The translations under genes were made by a program, and so were the position numbers. Of a DNA stretch of 64,000 nt, positions 21,637-32,790 are shown piece by piece (the first letter of the stretch is position 1; each line of letters starts with the position of its first letter). This DNA is from Rosellinia necatrix (taxonomy: Eukaryota; Ascomycota; Sordariomycetes; Xylariales; Xylariaceae). Location: assembly GCA_021209875.1 (NCBI GenBank), contig JAGYVD010000001.1, forward strand, positions 3,844,001-3,908,000, written 5' to 3'. Below the pieces are notes generated by a model. The model was not told the DNA's origin. It did not search any database and saw only the letters and a list, made by a program, of their open reading frames with translations.

Positions 21637-24180
21637 ATGGCTTCGCTAAACCTGTCCATCAATGGGCCCTCTATCAAGAGCAGCTACCAGGGCGTAGTCA
21701 ACGCCCCGGCGCCACCAGCCGGTAGCTCTTCCACTTACGCTCAATGGGTTCTGCTCTCCGTTCAAGCTCCCCTCGCCAATGCTTTCCAGGATGGCGGCAG
21801 CAAGGAGAGCGTCCTCAAGGTCCAGTCAACTGGCGATGGCGAGTTGGATGACTTGATCGAGGATTTTAACGAGGGAAGAATCCAATTCGCCTTTGTCAAG
21901 GTCAAAGACCCCAATACCGGCCTGCCCAAATATGCTCTGATTGCATGGGTAAGTCACTTGCACTTCCATACTTTGTTCTATACCCCTCCACCCCACTCGC
22001 TCAGCCAGCGTACGGACGGCGCACTGACAGCTATGCCTTTCTCTCTCTAGTGCGGCGAAGGCGTCCCCGAGAGGACGAGAGGTTACTTCATAAATCACCT
22101 GAATGCGGTGTCCAAAGTTTTACATGTGCGCCAACTCTCACCCCGTGGCCCAGCTTTGGGGCCGAGCTAACACCATGCTAGGGCTACCATGTCCAGATCA
22201 CCGCACGCACCGAGGCCCACCTCGAACCTACCAACATCCTCAAAAAGGTCGCTGATGCGTCTGGCGCAAACTATACCGCTGGAGGTAGCGCACCTGTCAA
22301 GCCAAAGGGTCCAGCGCCGGCCGTGAAGTCAAAACCCGTCTTTGCCGCCTCCTCGGGGGCTACCATCTCATTCAATCCCATCATCGCTGCACGCAATGCT
22401 AGTTTGAGACAGAAGGGGGGCGACGATGGCTGGGGCGAGGATGCACCCCCGGTTTCCAGGAGCGAAATCCAGAAGGTTCAGTCGGCATACAAGCCCACTA
22501 AGGTTAACATGGACGAATTGCGAAGCCAAAAGCAGGCGCCAACAAGGTTCAACGGCTCAGCTGCGGCAGACGACAGGCCGAGCGACGTCATTGGAGGAAG
22601 CTACAAACCCGTCGGAAAGGTTGACATTGCCGCGATTCGGGCCGCCGCCAAGGAGAAAAAGGATGATAGGCCCGCTCCGGTGAAGGGTGCTTACGAGCCT
22701 GTAGGGAAAGTTGATATCGCAGCGATTCGGTCCAGAGCCCAAAAACCAGCCGAGGCTGAGGCTGATGATGATTATCAACCAAAATCGCTGGCCGAACGCA
22801 CTGCAGCGTTCAGCCGACCAGCGCGCCTTACCGAATTGCCTAAGCCCAAAGTAGCGAAGAAGTTTTCAGGCGCTTCCTCTTTTATGGGAACCAAGGCCCC
22901 CTTACCCGGAGCGTTGGGCTTTGGTGGCCCGTCGCCCGCCGCTGCTGCACCTGTCGGAACGGCCAGTCGAACTTTTGCTGACCAAGGCGGAAAGACGCCG
23001 GCTCAGATATGGGCCGAAAAGAAGGCGCAACAGGGTGGTGTGGTCCCAGTCGCCGCATCACCTCCCATTACCCCTCAAATTACAGCTCAGCAGAGTGGAA
23101 GCGGATGGCAGAGCGGATATAGCGGCAAATCGTGGAAACCTGTTGAAACTGCAGCATACGGGCGCGGAATCCCAGGACAAAAGTCAGAAGATACCGTCAG
23201 TAGCAACGACGTGACTGAGACTCCATCAGTGGGAGTTAGTGCTATCAGAGACCAGTTCAACGAGGCACCACCACCTGTTCCCTCAGTAGCACGGCCTCGT
23301 GATATCACCGTACATGATGAGCAAGCGTCGCCGCCACCTGTCGCTTCCGGTGGATTTGCCTTGCCGGGTATGCCGCCTCGACCAACCCCGGCTCCCGAGG
23401 AAGAGGAACCGGAGCCCGAACGGTCGCCTTCTCCGGTGCGTATCGCCGTACCCGTTCCTCGAGGGCCCGAACCCGAGATTGAGCCTGTGGAGGAACCGAA
23501 GCAATCGCTCCCCGTACGGTCTCTTGAACAGGAAGTACCGAGCGAAAGGGAGATTCCCTACGAGAACGAGTCGCACGACCCCCGAGCAGCCGCTATTGCT
23601 GTGGCGGAAGAGCAATTCAGAGATGAGCCGTCAATTCAAGCTCCGGCTGGCATAAGCGGAGGCCATCGAGCTCTTGTGCAATATGACTACGAAAAGGCTG
23701 AGGATAATGAGCTGGAGCTACGCGAAGGCGAGTATGTGACCAACATTGACATGGTCGATGAGGACTGGTGGATGGGCACAAACGCACAGGGTGAAACTGG
23801 CCTTTTCCCTAGCAACTACGTTGAGCTTGTTGAGGGTGAAGCCGCGGAGGAGGCCCATGCCGCCGCGCCGCCCTCGCCGCCGGCGCCAGCAGCAGCCGTT
23901 TCAGCACGACCTGCTCCGGTCGCCGAACCAGCGCATGTCGCTGAGGACGTAGGATTTACCGCCACTGCTCAGTTCGACTATGAAGCAGCCGAAGACAATG
24001 GTGGGTTTAACAATCTAGAGTGTGATACGTATGCCTGCTAACGATATGACTTCAGAGCTGAGCTTTCCCGAGAATGCTACGATTACCCATCTCGAGTTCC
24101 CCGACGAGGATTGGTGGTATGGCCACTACAATGGACAGATGGGTCTCTTCCCGGCCAACTACGTGCAACGTGACCAGTAA
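21637..24180 (+). CDS. ABP1: Actin-binding protein Abp1 (ADF-H plus two SH3 domains)
   Basis: Cortical actin-patch protein of the Abp1/drebrin-like family, linking F-actin and Arp2/3 to endocytosis. Four exons, 21637-21948, 22051-22125, 22182-24000 and 24056-24180, give 776 residues; donors are GTAAGT, GTGCGC and GTGGGT, acceptors TAG, TAG and CAG. An ADF-homology domain fills about residues 1-140. Three copies of a [16 protein letters not shown] motif start near residues 232, 270 and 300. A long Pro/Glu-rich region follows. SH3-1 is at about 623-681 ([31 protein letters not shown]) and SH3-2 at about 720-776 ([24 protein letters not shown]), ending four residues before the stop. The last intron splits the second SH3 domain. 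Two SH3 domains, not one as in yeast, is common in filamentous fungi. Confidence 0.95.
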
Positions 24181-26851
24181 GCACAACGATGAGACGCAAC
24201 GACGAATTAGCCCCCGTTTGGCAGCCTAGCGAGAACTGGATGATATGGTGGCGTAGGCGTAGATAGAGGTGATAAGAAAAAAGGTAGTTAGTGACTATTG
24301 AATTTTTGGCCCAATGTTTACGATCATTAGCCCAGCCCCGTAAAGCTGCTATGGTGATATACACGGTACACAATACACGGTTCTGATGGGCCAATCTTGA
24401 AGCCGATAGGGATGGTTTTTTAGGTAGTTGAGCTGACTTCGGAGATATGTAATCTGCGACCCCAGACTTGGGATTCTTGGCACGACTCGACATTCAGCCC
24501 TATCATTGCTAAAATTTATATCACTTGGCGCCGGTAATTCAGTAGATACCAGGTACGTACTACGCGTCGCATTGTCTTTCAGCCACCCTTAAATTATATG
24601 TATACGTTCTTGATCAATACCCAATCGTCTGTAATAATGAAAAATCGCGCCGACCCGATTACGTGTCGTCGGCCGACAGCCTCATGATTCCCATTCATTT
24701 GCGATTGACGGATGAGCGTCTCGTTCGATGCGGGCGGTAAGCTACGGGAGTTGAATACTACGTGGCGGCTATCAGTCGTAATTCTAATGCGAGAGCTTGT
24801 GGCTGAGCAGGTTGGGGGGTGATGTGCTTGGACATCTAGGTAGGTAGGTACTTATGTACAAGTAGGTAGTATCAGTGAGGCCTCTTGGGATATTGAGGTT
24901 ACCTCGGTCGAGGCTTCAGGGGCACTAGCCTTGACCTGTTCCAGGGTTGGTGGTGTTTGAGCTGGGTGGGTGAGCGAATGAGTGAGTGGTAAACTATGCA
25001 GGATTTCAGGGTCTATTTAGGTGCATTACATAGAACTATAACCTGGTCAGCAACCAATATAGTTTGGTAGAGGAGGGGTTGTGAAGAGCGTTCCATGACT
25101 TGTATTGCGCACTTCTCTAACGGACCCCTACTACATATTGTACGTAGTTACATACGTAGTAACATATGTACACTAGTGACATATGTAGTAGGTAGTTCAA
25201 TTACACGTTCAAGTGACCAGGTCAATTGGTGTTGGGTTCGTACTTTCTCCCGGAGTAGTCTCCTGGGTCACTGCGTGTGCTCTAACCTACTCCTCATATC
25301 CCTACCTCGTACACTACTAAGTAGGTATGACAATCTCGCAATGCAGTGCCTAATATAACCCTACTACACTACATACTACACTACATCATACAAGTAGTAC
25401 GAGATAACTATCGAGTGGACATGGCACGCTCCAGAGGCTTAGGACGATCTAGACCGGATGTGGACTGGCGCTTATGGTTTGGATGGTTGGTCGGCATGTC
25501 GAGTGCCCACCGTGGTGGATTCATCTAAGCTATCTGGCTGATATTGGTGTTAATTGCTATGGCCGCAGCCCTGCAAGACCGGCAAAGCGGCATCGAGGAG
25601 CACCCACAATTCGCTTTGGGTGGAACTAGTGAATGATGCTGGGCACCATACGGACGCCGAAGAACGCGTCGTCACCGCTATGAGGGTACTACAAATGTAC
25701 ATGAGAGGCCGAGTGAGATATTATTACCCTCAACCTGTACTGTTGTACACATGTCATGTCTTGTTCCAGAAATACGGATGTATGTATGGGGGTCAGAAAT
25801 GCTCGGTATTCCGGTATCCTGGAATTCAATATGATACTACAGAGAGACCACAAAAGAGAAAGGTATAAATCTCCTGACACAGCCAATCTAACCTACCTAG
25901 GTAATTGGTACCTAGTGTAATACCCTGATGGCGGATGAACAAGATATGCACGCCTATAACGAGTTACCAGTAAATGCTTGGTTATCACGAGAAACTCGGA
26001 ATATGTCACAGGTGTTAGCTACATAAAAGAACCATACAGAACAGATAGATATTTATTTAACATAGTGTAAGGCGTAGTGTATATATTCGACGTACAGACT
26101 TTAGGTAAACTTTGTTGTTATTAATAGCCCCGGGACAACGGCAAACTGACATACGTGCTTCGTACATGCCTTAGCTAGGTAGGTAGGTAGGAGGTAGTCG
26201 GCCGTAGTACCTCTCTAACAACCTTGCTATGCTGTCCGCCAGGAAGGTACCTCATACAGACAAACGGCAAATCACATCCGGATATCATGACCAGATGCGG
26301 TACGAATAACCTCACGAACCTACATGTACCACTCGTGTATACAGCTAACCTACCTGTACCTGCCGAGGTACCTTGGAGAGGTACCTACTTGCCTTAGCAC
26401 CAGGTAGCTAAGAGATTGTGGGCACTGCAGGCACGATCCAAGGCCTGCCCAGGCATGTCTCTGTATGTAGTGCATTTCGTTTTATTGAGGCATCACCCAC
26501 CGCCACGGTCCTGCCGCCTGTGCCTGTGCTTCAAGTTCCTCCCCATCCCCAGCCCAACTTGTACACCCTTTTCCTCTTTTCTACTCTTCGTCGACACCAA
26601 GTGCTTTTCCCTCTCTTCCCTGTCTGCAGCAGGCTATCCGACTTCAGACCACAGATCCGACCGAGACACACTCTCTCCCAATTATTACATACGGGTCAGT
26701 TTGCTTTCCTTGTTTCTGTGTCCCCGATCCGCGACAATCTGGAGCTGCCGACAGTAGATCCGTCTCGACCGCAAAAGCCTGACTTGTCCCAGCTGTACGT
26801 CGTATTCACACTCATCACACAGTCGCCTAACCATCGACGCAACCGATCGCA
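24181..26851. other. Gene-free region
   Basis: 2.7 kb from the ABP1 stop to the CYSTM-type gene. TACCTA/TAGGTA clusters lie at 24835-24870, 25892-25920 and 26165-26405, and a CT-rich promoter at 26470-26640. Open frames (for example 25554-25868) show no recognisable protein. Confidence 0.55.
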
Positions 26852-27579
26852 ATGTCGAGCCACGACTACTACAACCAAGGTCCGCCCCAGGGCTATCCTC
26901 AACAGCCTCCCCAGGTATGTCGCTAGCTGGCTAAGTTGCCCTCCGTGCTTTGCGGTTGGTCGCAAAGGCCTGTTAAATCCCTCTGCCAAGAGCGGCTACA
27001 CGTCCCTCATCGGCGCTCCCCGCAACCAGGGCTACTGGCTGGCCAAGCCGGCGCCCCAGCCCGCGTGTCAGCTCAACGTTCGCTACTAGTTGCCAAGACT
27101 ATATGTAGTACAGTAGTGGGCGCCACTTTATATTTCCATCATCGCCGACATCGTCGCCGACGTCGTCGTCGTCGCCGCCGCCGCCGCCGTCGTTGTCGTT
27201 GTCGTGATTATCACTAGCCTCAACCCCAAACATACTCACTCCTGCATCGCTGTCTATCCTATACGTCCCAATCATGCCTTCTCTGTTGCCGCAAGCATGA
27301 TGGTGCAGATAATCACTGCTTGATTTACATGCCCTAGTGCTCGAACCAACGACACGAAAATGCATCTTAGCTAACACGTCGTGTCTAAAGGCATATGGCG
27401 GTCCGCCTCCCCAAGGCCAATACTACGGCTCCCCCCCACCCATGCAGTACCAACAGCAGCCTCCTCCCCAGCAGTCTTCCGGTGGTGGTGATGGATGTTT
27501 CAAGGCTTGTATCGCCACTCTGTGCTGTTGCTTCGTCTGCGAGGAATGCTGCGACTGCTGCACGGATTGCTGCTGCTAG
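26852..27579 (+). CDS. Cysteine-rich CYSTM-type small membrane protein
   Basis: Two exons, 26852-26914 and 27391-27579, give 83 residues. The N-terminal two thirds are a Q/P/G/Y-rich tail (SSHDYYNQGPPQGYPQQPP, then GGPPPQGQYYGSPPP) and the C-terminus is a cysteine cluster, CFKACIATLCCCFVCEECC and DCCTDCCC at the very end. This is the architecture of CYSTM proteins, small tail-anchored proteins linked to stress and metal tolerance in fungi and plants. Both exons lack membrane helices other than the short Cys-rich segment. The intron is 476 nt (GTATGT..TAAAG), several times longer than others here, and contains a GC-rich triplet repeat, so alternative exons are possible. An unspliced message would stop three codons into the intron. 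Confidence 0.85.
27138..27206 (+). repeat. GCC/GTC triplet repeat inside the CYSTM intron
   Basis: About 23 triplets of (ATC/GTC/GCC)(G) type, including eight GTC and seven GCC units. It is intronic in the model for the cysteine-rich protein. Confidence 0.85.
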
Positions 27580-28254
27580 GGGGTCGGCATAGACATTTAA
27601 ATGCGAGCGAGTCACCAGCGACCGCGACTGAGACATGTTATGGCAGAGAGGGTAATGACAGTCTCGGGATATCCGGGGCGGTAGCCTGGGAGCGATACGA
27701 TTAGACATCGCAGCCCCTAAGGCTTCTTTCTAATCGTCGACATGGAGGATACTTTGGTCTTGACGGAAGTTCAAATGCACGGCTGGATCCTTGGTGTTCT
27801 TGCCGCATCACAAATCCAGGCATAATACAAATGTCTCCTGATTTGTTTCAGGGATATTCCGTACTTGGTTACCAAGATACATGAGCATGGACGCGGATCT
27901 GGCTATCGTACTATCACCTAGAATTTTCCTTCGGATTGGGAATTAAGTTAATCGTATTCTATTTTCACTGCATCCATTTCATTATTTCTTTCTCTGCCCT
28001 GGTAAATATTTCGACATAACATTCGTCAGGAGAAGTTAGTATTAGGGGTTTGAATATGTCGGGGGACATTTGAAGATTACAGATCTGCTTTCTTTTTAAA
28101 CCAAGTACCGCGTAGCATTGCGTGCTCGTCGTGGTGGATTAGGTTTGATGACCTTAGTCGAGACGTCATTAAATCATAACCCCCATCATATTTTTACCAA
28201 GTTTCCTCGCTTTTTCGAAGGATACCTGTACCCGCAATTGTATTGCATACACGA
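27580..28254. other. Convergent intergenic region
   Basis: 675 bp between the stop codons of two convergent genes, AT-rich from 27900 on. Nothing else was recognised. Confidence 0.5.
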
Positions 28255-29415
28255 TTATCGCAGGTTTCTATTTGCCCGTGAACCCTCCGAAAACATCTGC
28301 CTTCCTTTTCTATCACGTCGCACGTGACCAAAGACACGCCTGCGTGCCGCACTAGGTACCTGACTGACTACCTTGCCTTGCGACGATCCGCCTCCGCGTT
28401 CCGGAAGGGGGAAGCCGCTCGTCCGCTTGTCGGCCCCCGTGCGCCGGCTGATACGAGCCCTCTCGCCGCCGAATAAGAGACACCAGGTCCCGAAGGCCGC
28501 GAGGGCGGCGGCGCCCGCGAACCCGAGGAAGTACCCGGCCCGGCCGGTCGCCGCGTACCATGCCCAGCCGCGGAAGGCGTCGGCGGCATGGTACAGCGTC
28601 GTCAGGAGGATGACGGGGGCCGCGTAGGGGGATGGGGCGTCTCGGTTGGCTGTTTTTTTGGGGGGGAGGGAGAGGGGTTAGTGTGGGTGGTTTTTATTTT
28701 GTGTTGGGAAAAAGAAGAAGAAAAGGGTATAAATAAAAATAAATAAATGGAAAGGAAGGGGGTAGGGGAGGCAGAGGGTGTAAATACGTACAGTCTAGGA
28801 CGGAACCAACGGGCACGCTCCCCGTCAACACGATGGTGACGAGGCCGAGAACCAGCAGCGCGAACCCCAAGCTCCGCGCCAGGTACTGCTCCACTTCGCC
28901 CGATGGTGCTGCTCGCGAGTATTCGCTCGGCAGCGGCGGTGCCAGGAGGCCGGTGATGGCTTGTGGCCCGACTTTTCCCTGTGTTAGTCGGATTGCCTTA
29001 CAGCGGACCGGGGACAGGCGAAGGGACACAAAATAAAGGAGAAGAACACGATGCAGGACGTTGTGTACGTGTTCAGCTCCGGGCCGAAGGAACGTTCTAG
29101 GCCAGGTAGAAGAAGGTCAGGTAGTATGGTGATGCGGCGCGAAACTCACGGATCAGCGGCGCGGCTTGGAGCGCGTGCCATGCGCCTGAGGCGAAACTGT
29201 AGGCTGATATCGCCTTTGCGCGCAGGTTTGTGTTGTTTAGTCATCTGTCATATGTCATCCGATGGGTCACGATATAATCACTTACATCCATATTGGCAAG
29301 CATCAAATATGATCAAAATAAATGCAATTAGTACTGTAGGTATTTGAGGACGGCTCAAGAGGCCGTTTGCTGGGCCGAACGTAGAGAGTACCTGCCACGA
29401 CGTCATAGTAGTCAT
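28255..29415 (-). CDS. Putative four-TM membrane protein, unknown function
   Basis: Five-exon gene assembled by eye from short exons: 29415-29286, 29203-29150, 29096-29050, 28978-28792 and 28649-28255, giving about 270 residues. All joins are GT..AG and in phase (1,1,0,1). Donors are GTAAGT, GTGAGT, GTGTTC and GTACGT; the fourth exon follows a textbook CTAACACAG acceptor. Hydrophobic segments are TVLIAFILIIFDACQYG, SLGFALLVLGLVTIVLTG, PYAAPVILLTTLYHAA and YFLGFAGAAALAAFGTWCLL. Between them lies the polar block GAWHALQAAPLI and SFGPELNTYT. The C-terminal 60 residues are basic and less certain; an additional intron or earlier end is possible there. The family was not recognised. The GC-rich codon use of exons 4 and 5 against AT-rich introns supports coding. 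Confidence 0.65.
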
Positions 29416-30056
29416 TATAATGTGTCATACATGATTGGCTGAGACGAACACGGTGTATATATATCGCTCAAAAGACTCTATACAGTTCTGATAGATTATT
29501 CCAGGCAAACTCAGTAAGAGGATCGCATTACCCCACTGTGCGAATTCTAAGCCTCTTAAAGCGCCCCACCCAAGACTCCACTAAACGGGAGGGGAGTTCA
29601 GCTCTAGACTCCCCGAAGAGCGAAGAGCCGATCTCGCATACCCAAAGCATTCGCATTTCAAAGCAAAATTCCCACGCGACCAAACCGCATCTCAAACCCC
29701 TCTTCAGCCTTCTCAACAATGAGTAAATATTCAGCGGGCCGATAAGTTTACTTCGGAAGGGAGGGATAAATCCGGTTTCACACCAAAATACCATCAAGAC
29801 TACAACAAGTCTTCTTTTTGGAAGGTGCACACCCATACAGCGAGCTGACTTTCTTTCTTTCCGTTGAACGGCAACGTACTCCGCTGAGCGTGAGCATTTT
29901 CGCCACTTTGCGATTTTGATTTAAAAAAAAAAAATAAAGAAGCCGCCACCGGAACGATACCACATTTTCTACCGACCCGATTCGCACACGAAAAAAATCC
30001 CGCCCTTAGCGTGTGTGTGAGCACACACACACACACACACACACTTACATACGACC
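29416..30056. promoter_or_regulatory. Divergent region with (AC)n tract before NAR1
   Basis: 640 bp between divergent starts. An uninterrupted (AC)n run at 30022-30044 ends 12 nt before the NAR1 start codon and so lies in the 5' UTR; a T/A run is at 29920-29936. No other gene is supported. Confidence 0.6.
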
Positions 30057-31799
30057 ATGTCCGCGATCCTCTCCGCCGACGACCTCAACGACTTCATCTC
30101 GCCGGGCGTCGCGTGCATCAAGCCCGTCGAGACCCTGCCCGCCGCCCCCGAGCCACCGCCGAGCGATCTCGCGTACGAGGTGGTCATCGATGGCACGACG
30201 GCGACGGCCGCCACAGCGGGCGCGCCGGCCCAGATATCCCTGACGGACTGCCTGGCCTGCTCGGGCTGCGTGACGTCGGCCGAGGCCGTGCTCGTCAGCC
30301 TGCAGAGCCACAGCGAGCTCCTGAGCGTCCTGGACCAGGCCCCCGGGCTGCGGATAACGCGAGACGGCGGCGCGGTCAGGGTTGAAGGGTTGGAGAATCC
30401 CGACAGTAAGCTCTTCGTGGCGAGCGTATCGCCCCAGACGCGCGCCAGCCTCGCCGCCGTCGCGGGGAGGGGCGTGGGCGAGCGAGATGCCGGGGACATG
30501 ATCACGCAGGCGCTAGCGGGCCACGATGGGCTGAGGGCCGGCGGGAGGTGGAACAATGCATTCACGTGGGTGGTGGACACGAATGCGGCTCGGGAGGCCT
30601 GTCTAGTCCTGGGCGCGGAGGAGGCCACCGCCGATCACACCAAGGTTGCGAAACCCATATTAACGTCCAGTTGCCCTGGCTGGGTGTGCTACGCCGAGAA
30701 GACACACCCGTATGTGTTGCCCCATATCTCGAAAATTAAGTCTCCTCAGGCATTGATGGGCACGCTCCTCAAGACGACCTTAAGTCGCACGCTAGGCATA
30801 TCCCCAGATCGGATATGGCACCTTGCCGTGATGCCATGCTTCGATAAGAAATTAGAGGCCAGTCGCGAAGAGTTGACGGACTCGGTCTGGAACGGGAATG
30901 GACAGCCTGGCAGGGGGGTGCGCGACGTCGACTGCGTTATCACAAGCAAGGAGATTCTGATGTTAATGGAGTCAAGAGGTATCGATTTCTTTAGTCTACC
31001 CAAAGAATCAATCCCGCACTCATCACGAATCCCCTTTCCTGATCCAACTATACGGGAGTTCATCTTCCCATCGCGCCAAAGAGACCGCCAAGTTCCCACC
31101 GCCGGGACATCAGGGGGCAATCTATATTACACGTTACAATACGTTGCGTCTCGGCATCCCGGGTCGCGGATTGAGACAACTCGTGGCAGGAATGCAGATG
31201 TTGCCGATTTTTCGGTAATATCGGAATCCGGCGATACCATCTTCAAGGCTGCGCGGTATTATGGGTTCCGAAATATTCAGAATTTGGTGCGGAAACTAAA
31301 ACCGGCGCGACCCTCCCGGATGCCCGGCACAAGGGCAGTGGGGGCAACCAAGAAAGCCACCGGCAAGCCAGCTGGCGTAGAATACAACTATGTCGAGGTT
31401 ATGGCTTGTCCTGGTGGGTGTACCAACGGTGGAGGCCAAGTCAAAGTTGATGATCCAATAGTTATTGAACGCAGAGGCGCCGATTTTCAGCAGGGCCCAG
31501 ATGGTCAGAGGCAATGGCTTGCTGAGATGGATGAAGCCTATTTCTCAGCTGACGAGAACGAGCTGAGTAGGGGCAAGGATACAGAGAGAACTGGAGGGTA
31601 TAAGGATGATCTGATTGGCGATATTTCCCCAACATATATTCGGGATAAACTGGCGCATTGGAGTAGCATAACCGGCATAGACATAGATAGGTTAGTTTCA
31701 ACCAGTTACCGCGAGGTCATTAGTGACGTGGGTAAGAGCAAAACGAATGACACCGAGCGGGTCATCCAGCTTGCTAGCAAGATCGGCGGTGGCTGGTAA
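30057..31799 (+). CDS. NAR1: Cytosolic Fe-S cluster assembly factor Nar1
   Basis: Iron-only-hydrogenase-like component of the cytosolic iron-sulfur assembly (CIA) machinery that passes [4Fe-4S] clusters from the Nbp35/Cfd1 scaffold to the CIA targeting complex. Single exon, 580 residues. N-terminal cluster ligands are Cys20 (GVACIKP), Cys65, Cys68 and Cys71 (TDCLACSGC). The second cluster has Cys206 (SSCPGW), Cys261 (MPCFDKK), and Cys451 and Cys455 (ACPGGCTNGG). The block TSGGNLYYTLQYVA is also typical. All eight ligands are present, so the protein should be functional. Compared with yeast Nar1 there is an insert between the first two ligand groups (about residues 24-62) that is Pro- and Ala-rich. 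GC content falls sharply from the 5' to the 3' half. Confidence 0.97.
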   Translation: MSAILSADDLNDFISPGVACIKPVETLPAAPEPPPSDLAYEVVIDGTTATAATAGAPAQISLTDCLACSGCVTSAEAVLVSLQSHSELLSVLDQAPGLRITRDGGAVRVEGLENPDSKLFVASVSPQTRASLAAVAGRGVGERDAGDMITQALAGHDGLRAGGRWNNAFTWVVDTNAAREACLVLGAEEATADHTKVAKPILTSSCPGWVCYAEKTHPYVLPHISKIKSPQALMGTLLKTTLSRTLGISPDRIWHLAVMPCFDKKLEASREELTDSVWNGNGQPGRGVRDVDCVITSKEILMLMESRGIDFFSLPKESIPHSSRIPFPDPTIREFIFPSRQRDRQVPTAGTSGGNLYYTLQYVASRHPGSRIETTRGRNADVADFSVISESGDTIFKAARYYGFRNIQNLVRKLKPARPSRMPGTRAVGATKKATGKPAGVEYNYVEVMACPGGCTNGGGQVKVDDPIVIERRGADFQQGPDGQRQWLAEMDEAYFSADENELSRGKDTERTGGYKDDLIGDISPTYIRDKLAHWSSITGIDIDRLVSTSYREVISDVGKSKTNDTERVIQLASKIGGGW

Positions 31800-31836
31800 C
31801 TCTCATTGCCACTAGATAAACCTCAAATAAAGAAGT

Positions 31837-32790
31837 TCAACTAGCTTTGGCACCGCGTCTAGCGAAACCCCTACTGTTTCCGTCAGGACCCCTAGGCAGC
31901 CGAATGATTTGATCATCGTCCCGTGAGGTAGATCGGCTGGAGACGGGTGCGCCCCCGCCCCTCCTCTCCTGCGAGAAACCAGGCTGTGGCGGGTAATTGG
32001 GATCGAACAGCTCCCGCGAGCTAGGCCCAGGCTGGCCCACTGGTCGTTGGCCGTTGCCGCCGTTCTCACCTCGACTATCATTCCGTCGATGTCCGCCGCC
32101 ACGCCCTCTATTACCACGGACCCTCGAATTGCGGCCGTCGCCATGCGACCTCGGCGGCGTGGCATTTCCCGGCGTGGTCTGCCCCGACGAGGGATTCGAT
32201 CCGTTCCCCGAGCCCGACGCGGCGGCGGCGGCGGCGGCGGGTGCCGTGCCGAAGATCTTGGCCCGGACCTCTTCGTACCGGCGCTGCTTCTCCTCGCGCT
32301 CGCGCTGCTGCTTCGCGCGGATCTGCTCGGGGCTCAGCTGGACCTTGTTCTTCTCGCTGTCGGAGTCCTCGTCCTCCACTTTGAGCTGCGAGATGGCGCC
32401 GGTGAGGGGGTCCCGTCTCGTGATGATCTGTGGGGCGGGCTTGCGGCTGAGGACCTTGACGGCGGGCTTGAATTCGGTGGTGAGGGGTGGCTCGGAGCGC
32501 GTCGTGAGGAAATGGAAGGGCTCCGGCGGCGCTTCACTGTATAGAGAGGGGTCTTCTGTTAGCCGAACTTGACCGCGGCCATGCAGCCAGCGTCCCGACG
32601 ATGACAGTACTCACGCCGATTCCCAGAGCTTCTTGTTAGACTCTGCATGCAGCGCTAGACGCTGTGCCTTTGTCATGGACGGCTGTGGCTCCGGGCCTGG
32701 CTCTTGGTCCGCCGGGACCGTCTGGTCCGCTTTCATTTCCCAATCGTCATCGTCCCAAGCATCTGGGACGTCGGTCCTTTTACCCGCCAT
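31837..32790 (-). CDS. SUZ-domain RNA-binding protein
   Basis: Two exons, 32790-32615 and 32536-31837 (intron 78 nt, GTGAGT..TACAG), give 291 residues. The N-terminus has an acidic DAWDDDDWEM motif, followed by TKAQRLALHAESNKKLWESA and a conserved APPEPFHFLTTRSEPPL stretch. The SUZ domain follows (LKVEDEDSDSEKNKVQLSPE then IRAKQQREREEKQRRYEEVR and KIFG), then an Ala/Gly/Ser linker and an RG/RGG-rich tail (RVRGNRGRGGGHRRN). The domain order matches the SUZRD1-type proteins, which bind RNA. The role in translation or mRNA stability is inferred. Its stop codon is only 37 bp from the NAR1 stop, so the two convergent 3' UTRs must overlap. Confidence 0.85.

Noticed and set aside
30022..30044. (AC)n run as a possible telomere-like or origin signal
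   Set aside because: A plain dinucleotide microsatellite just before a start codon; no further support.
30048..30058. ACATACGACCAT, similar to the start of fungal 5S rRNA genes
   Set aside because: The match ends after 12 bases and the sequence continues as the NAR1 coding region.
30011..30628. Several frames on both strands at the NAR1 start
   Set aside because: Shadows of the GC-rich NAR1 5' end.
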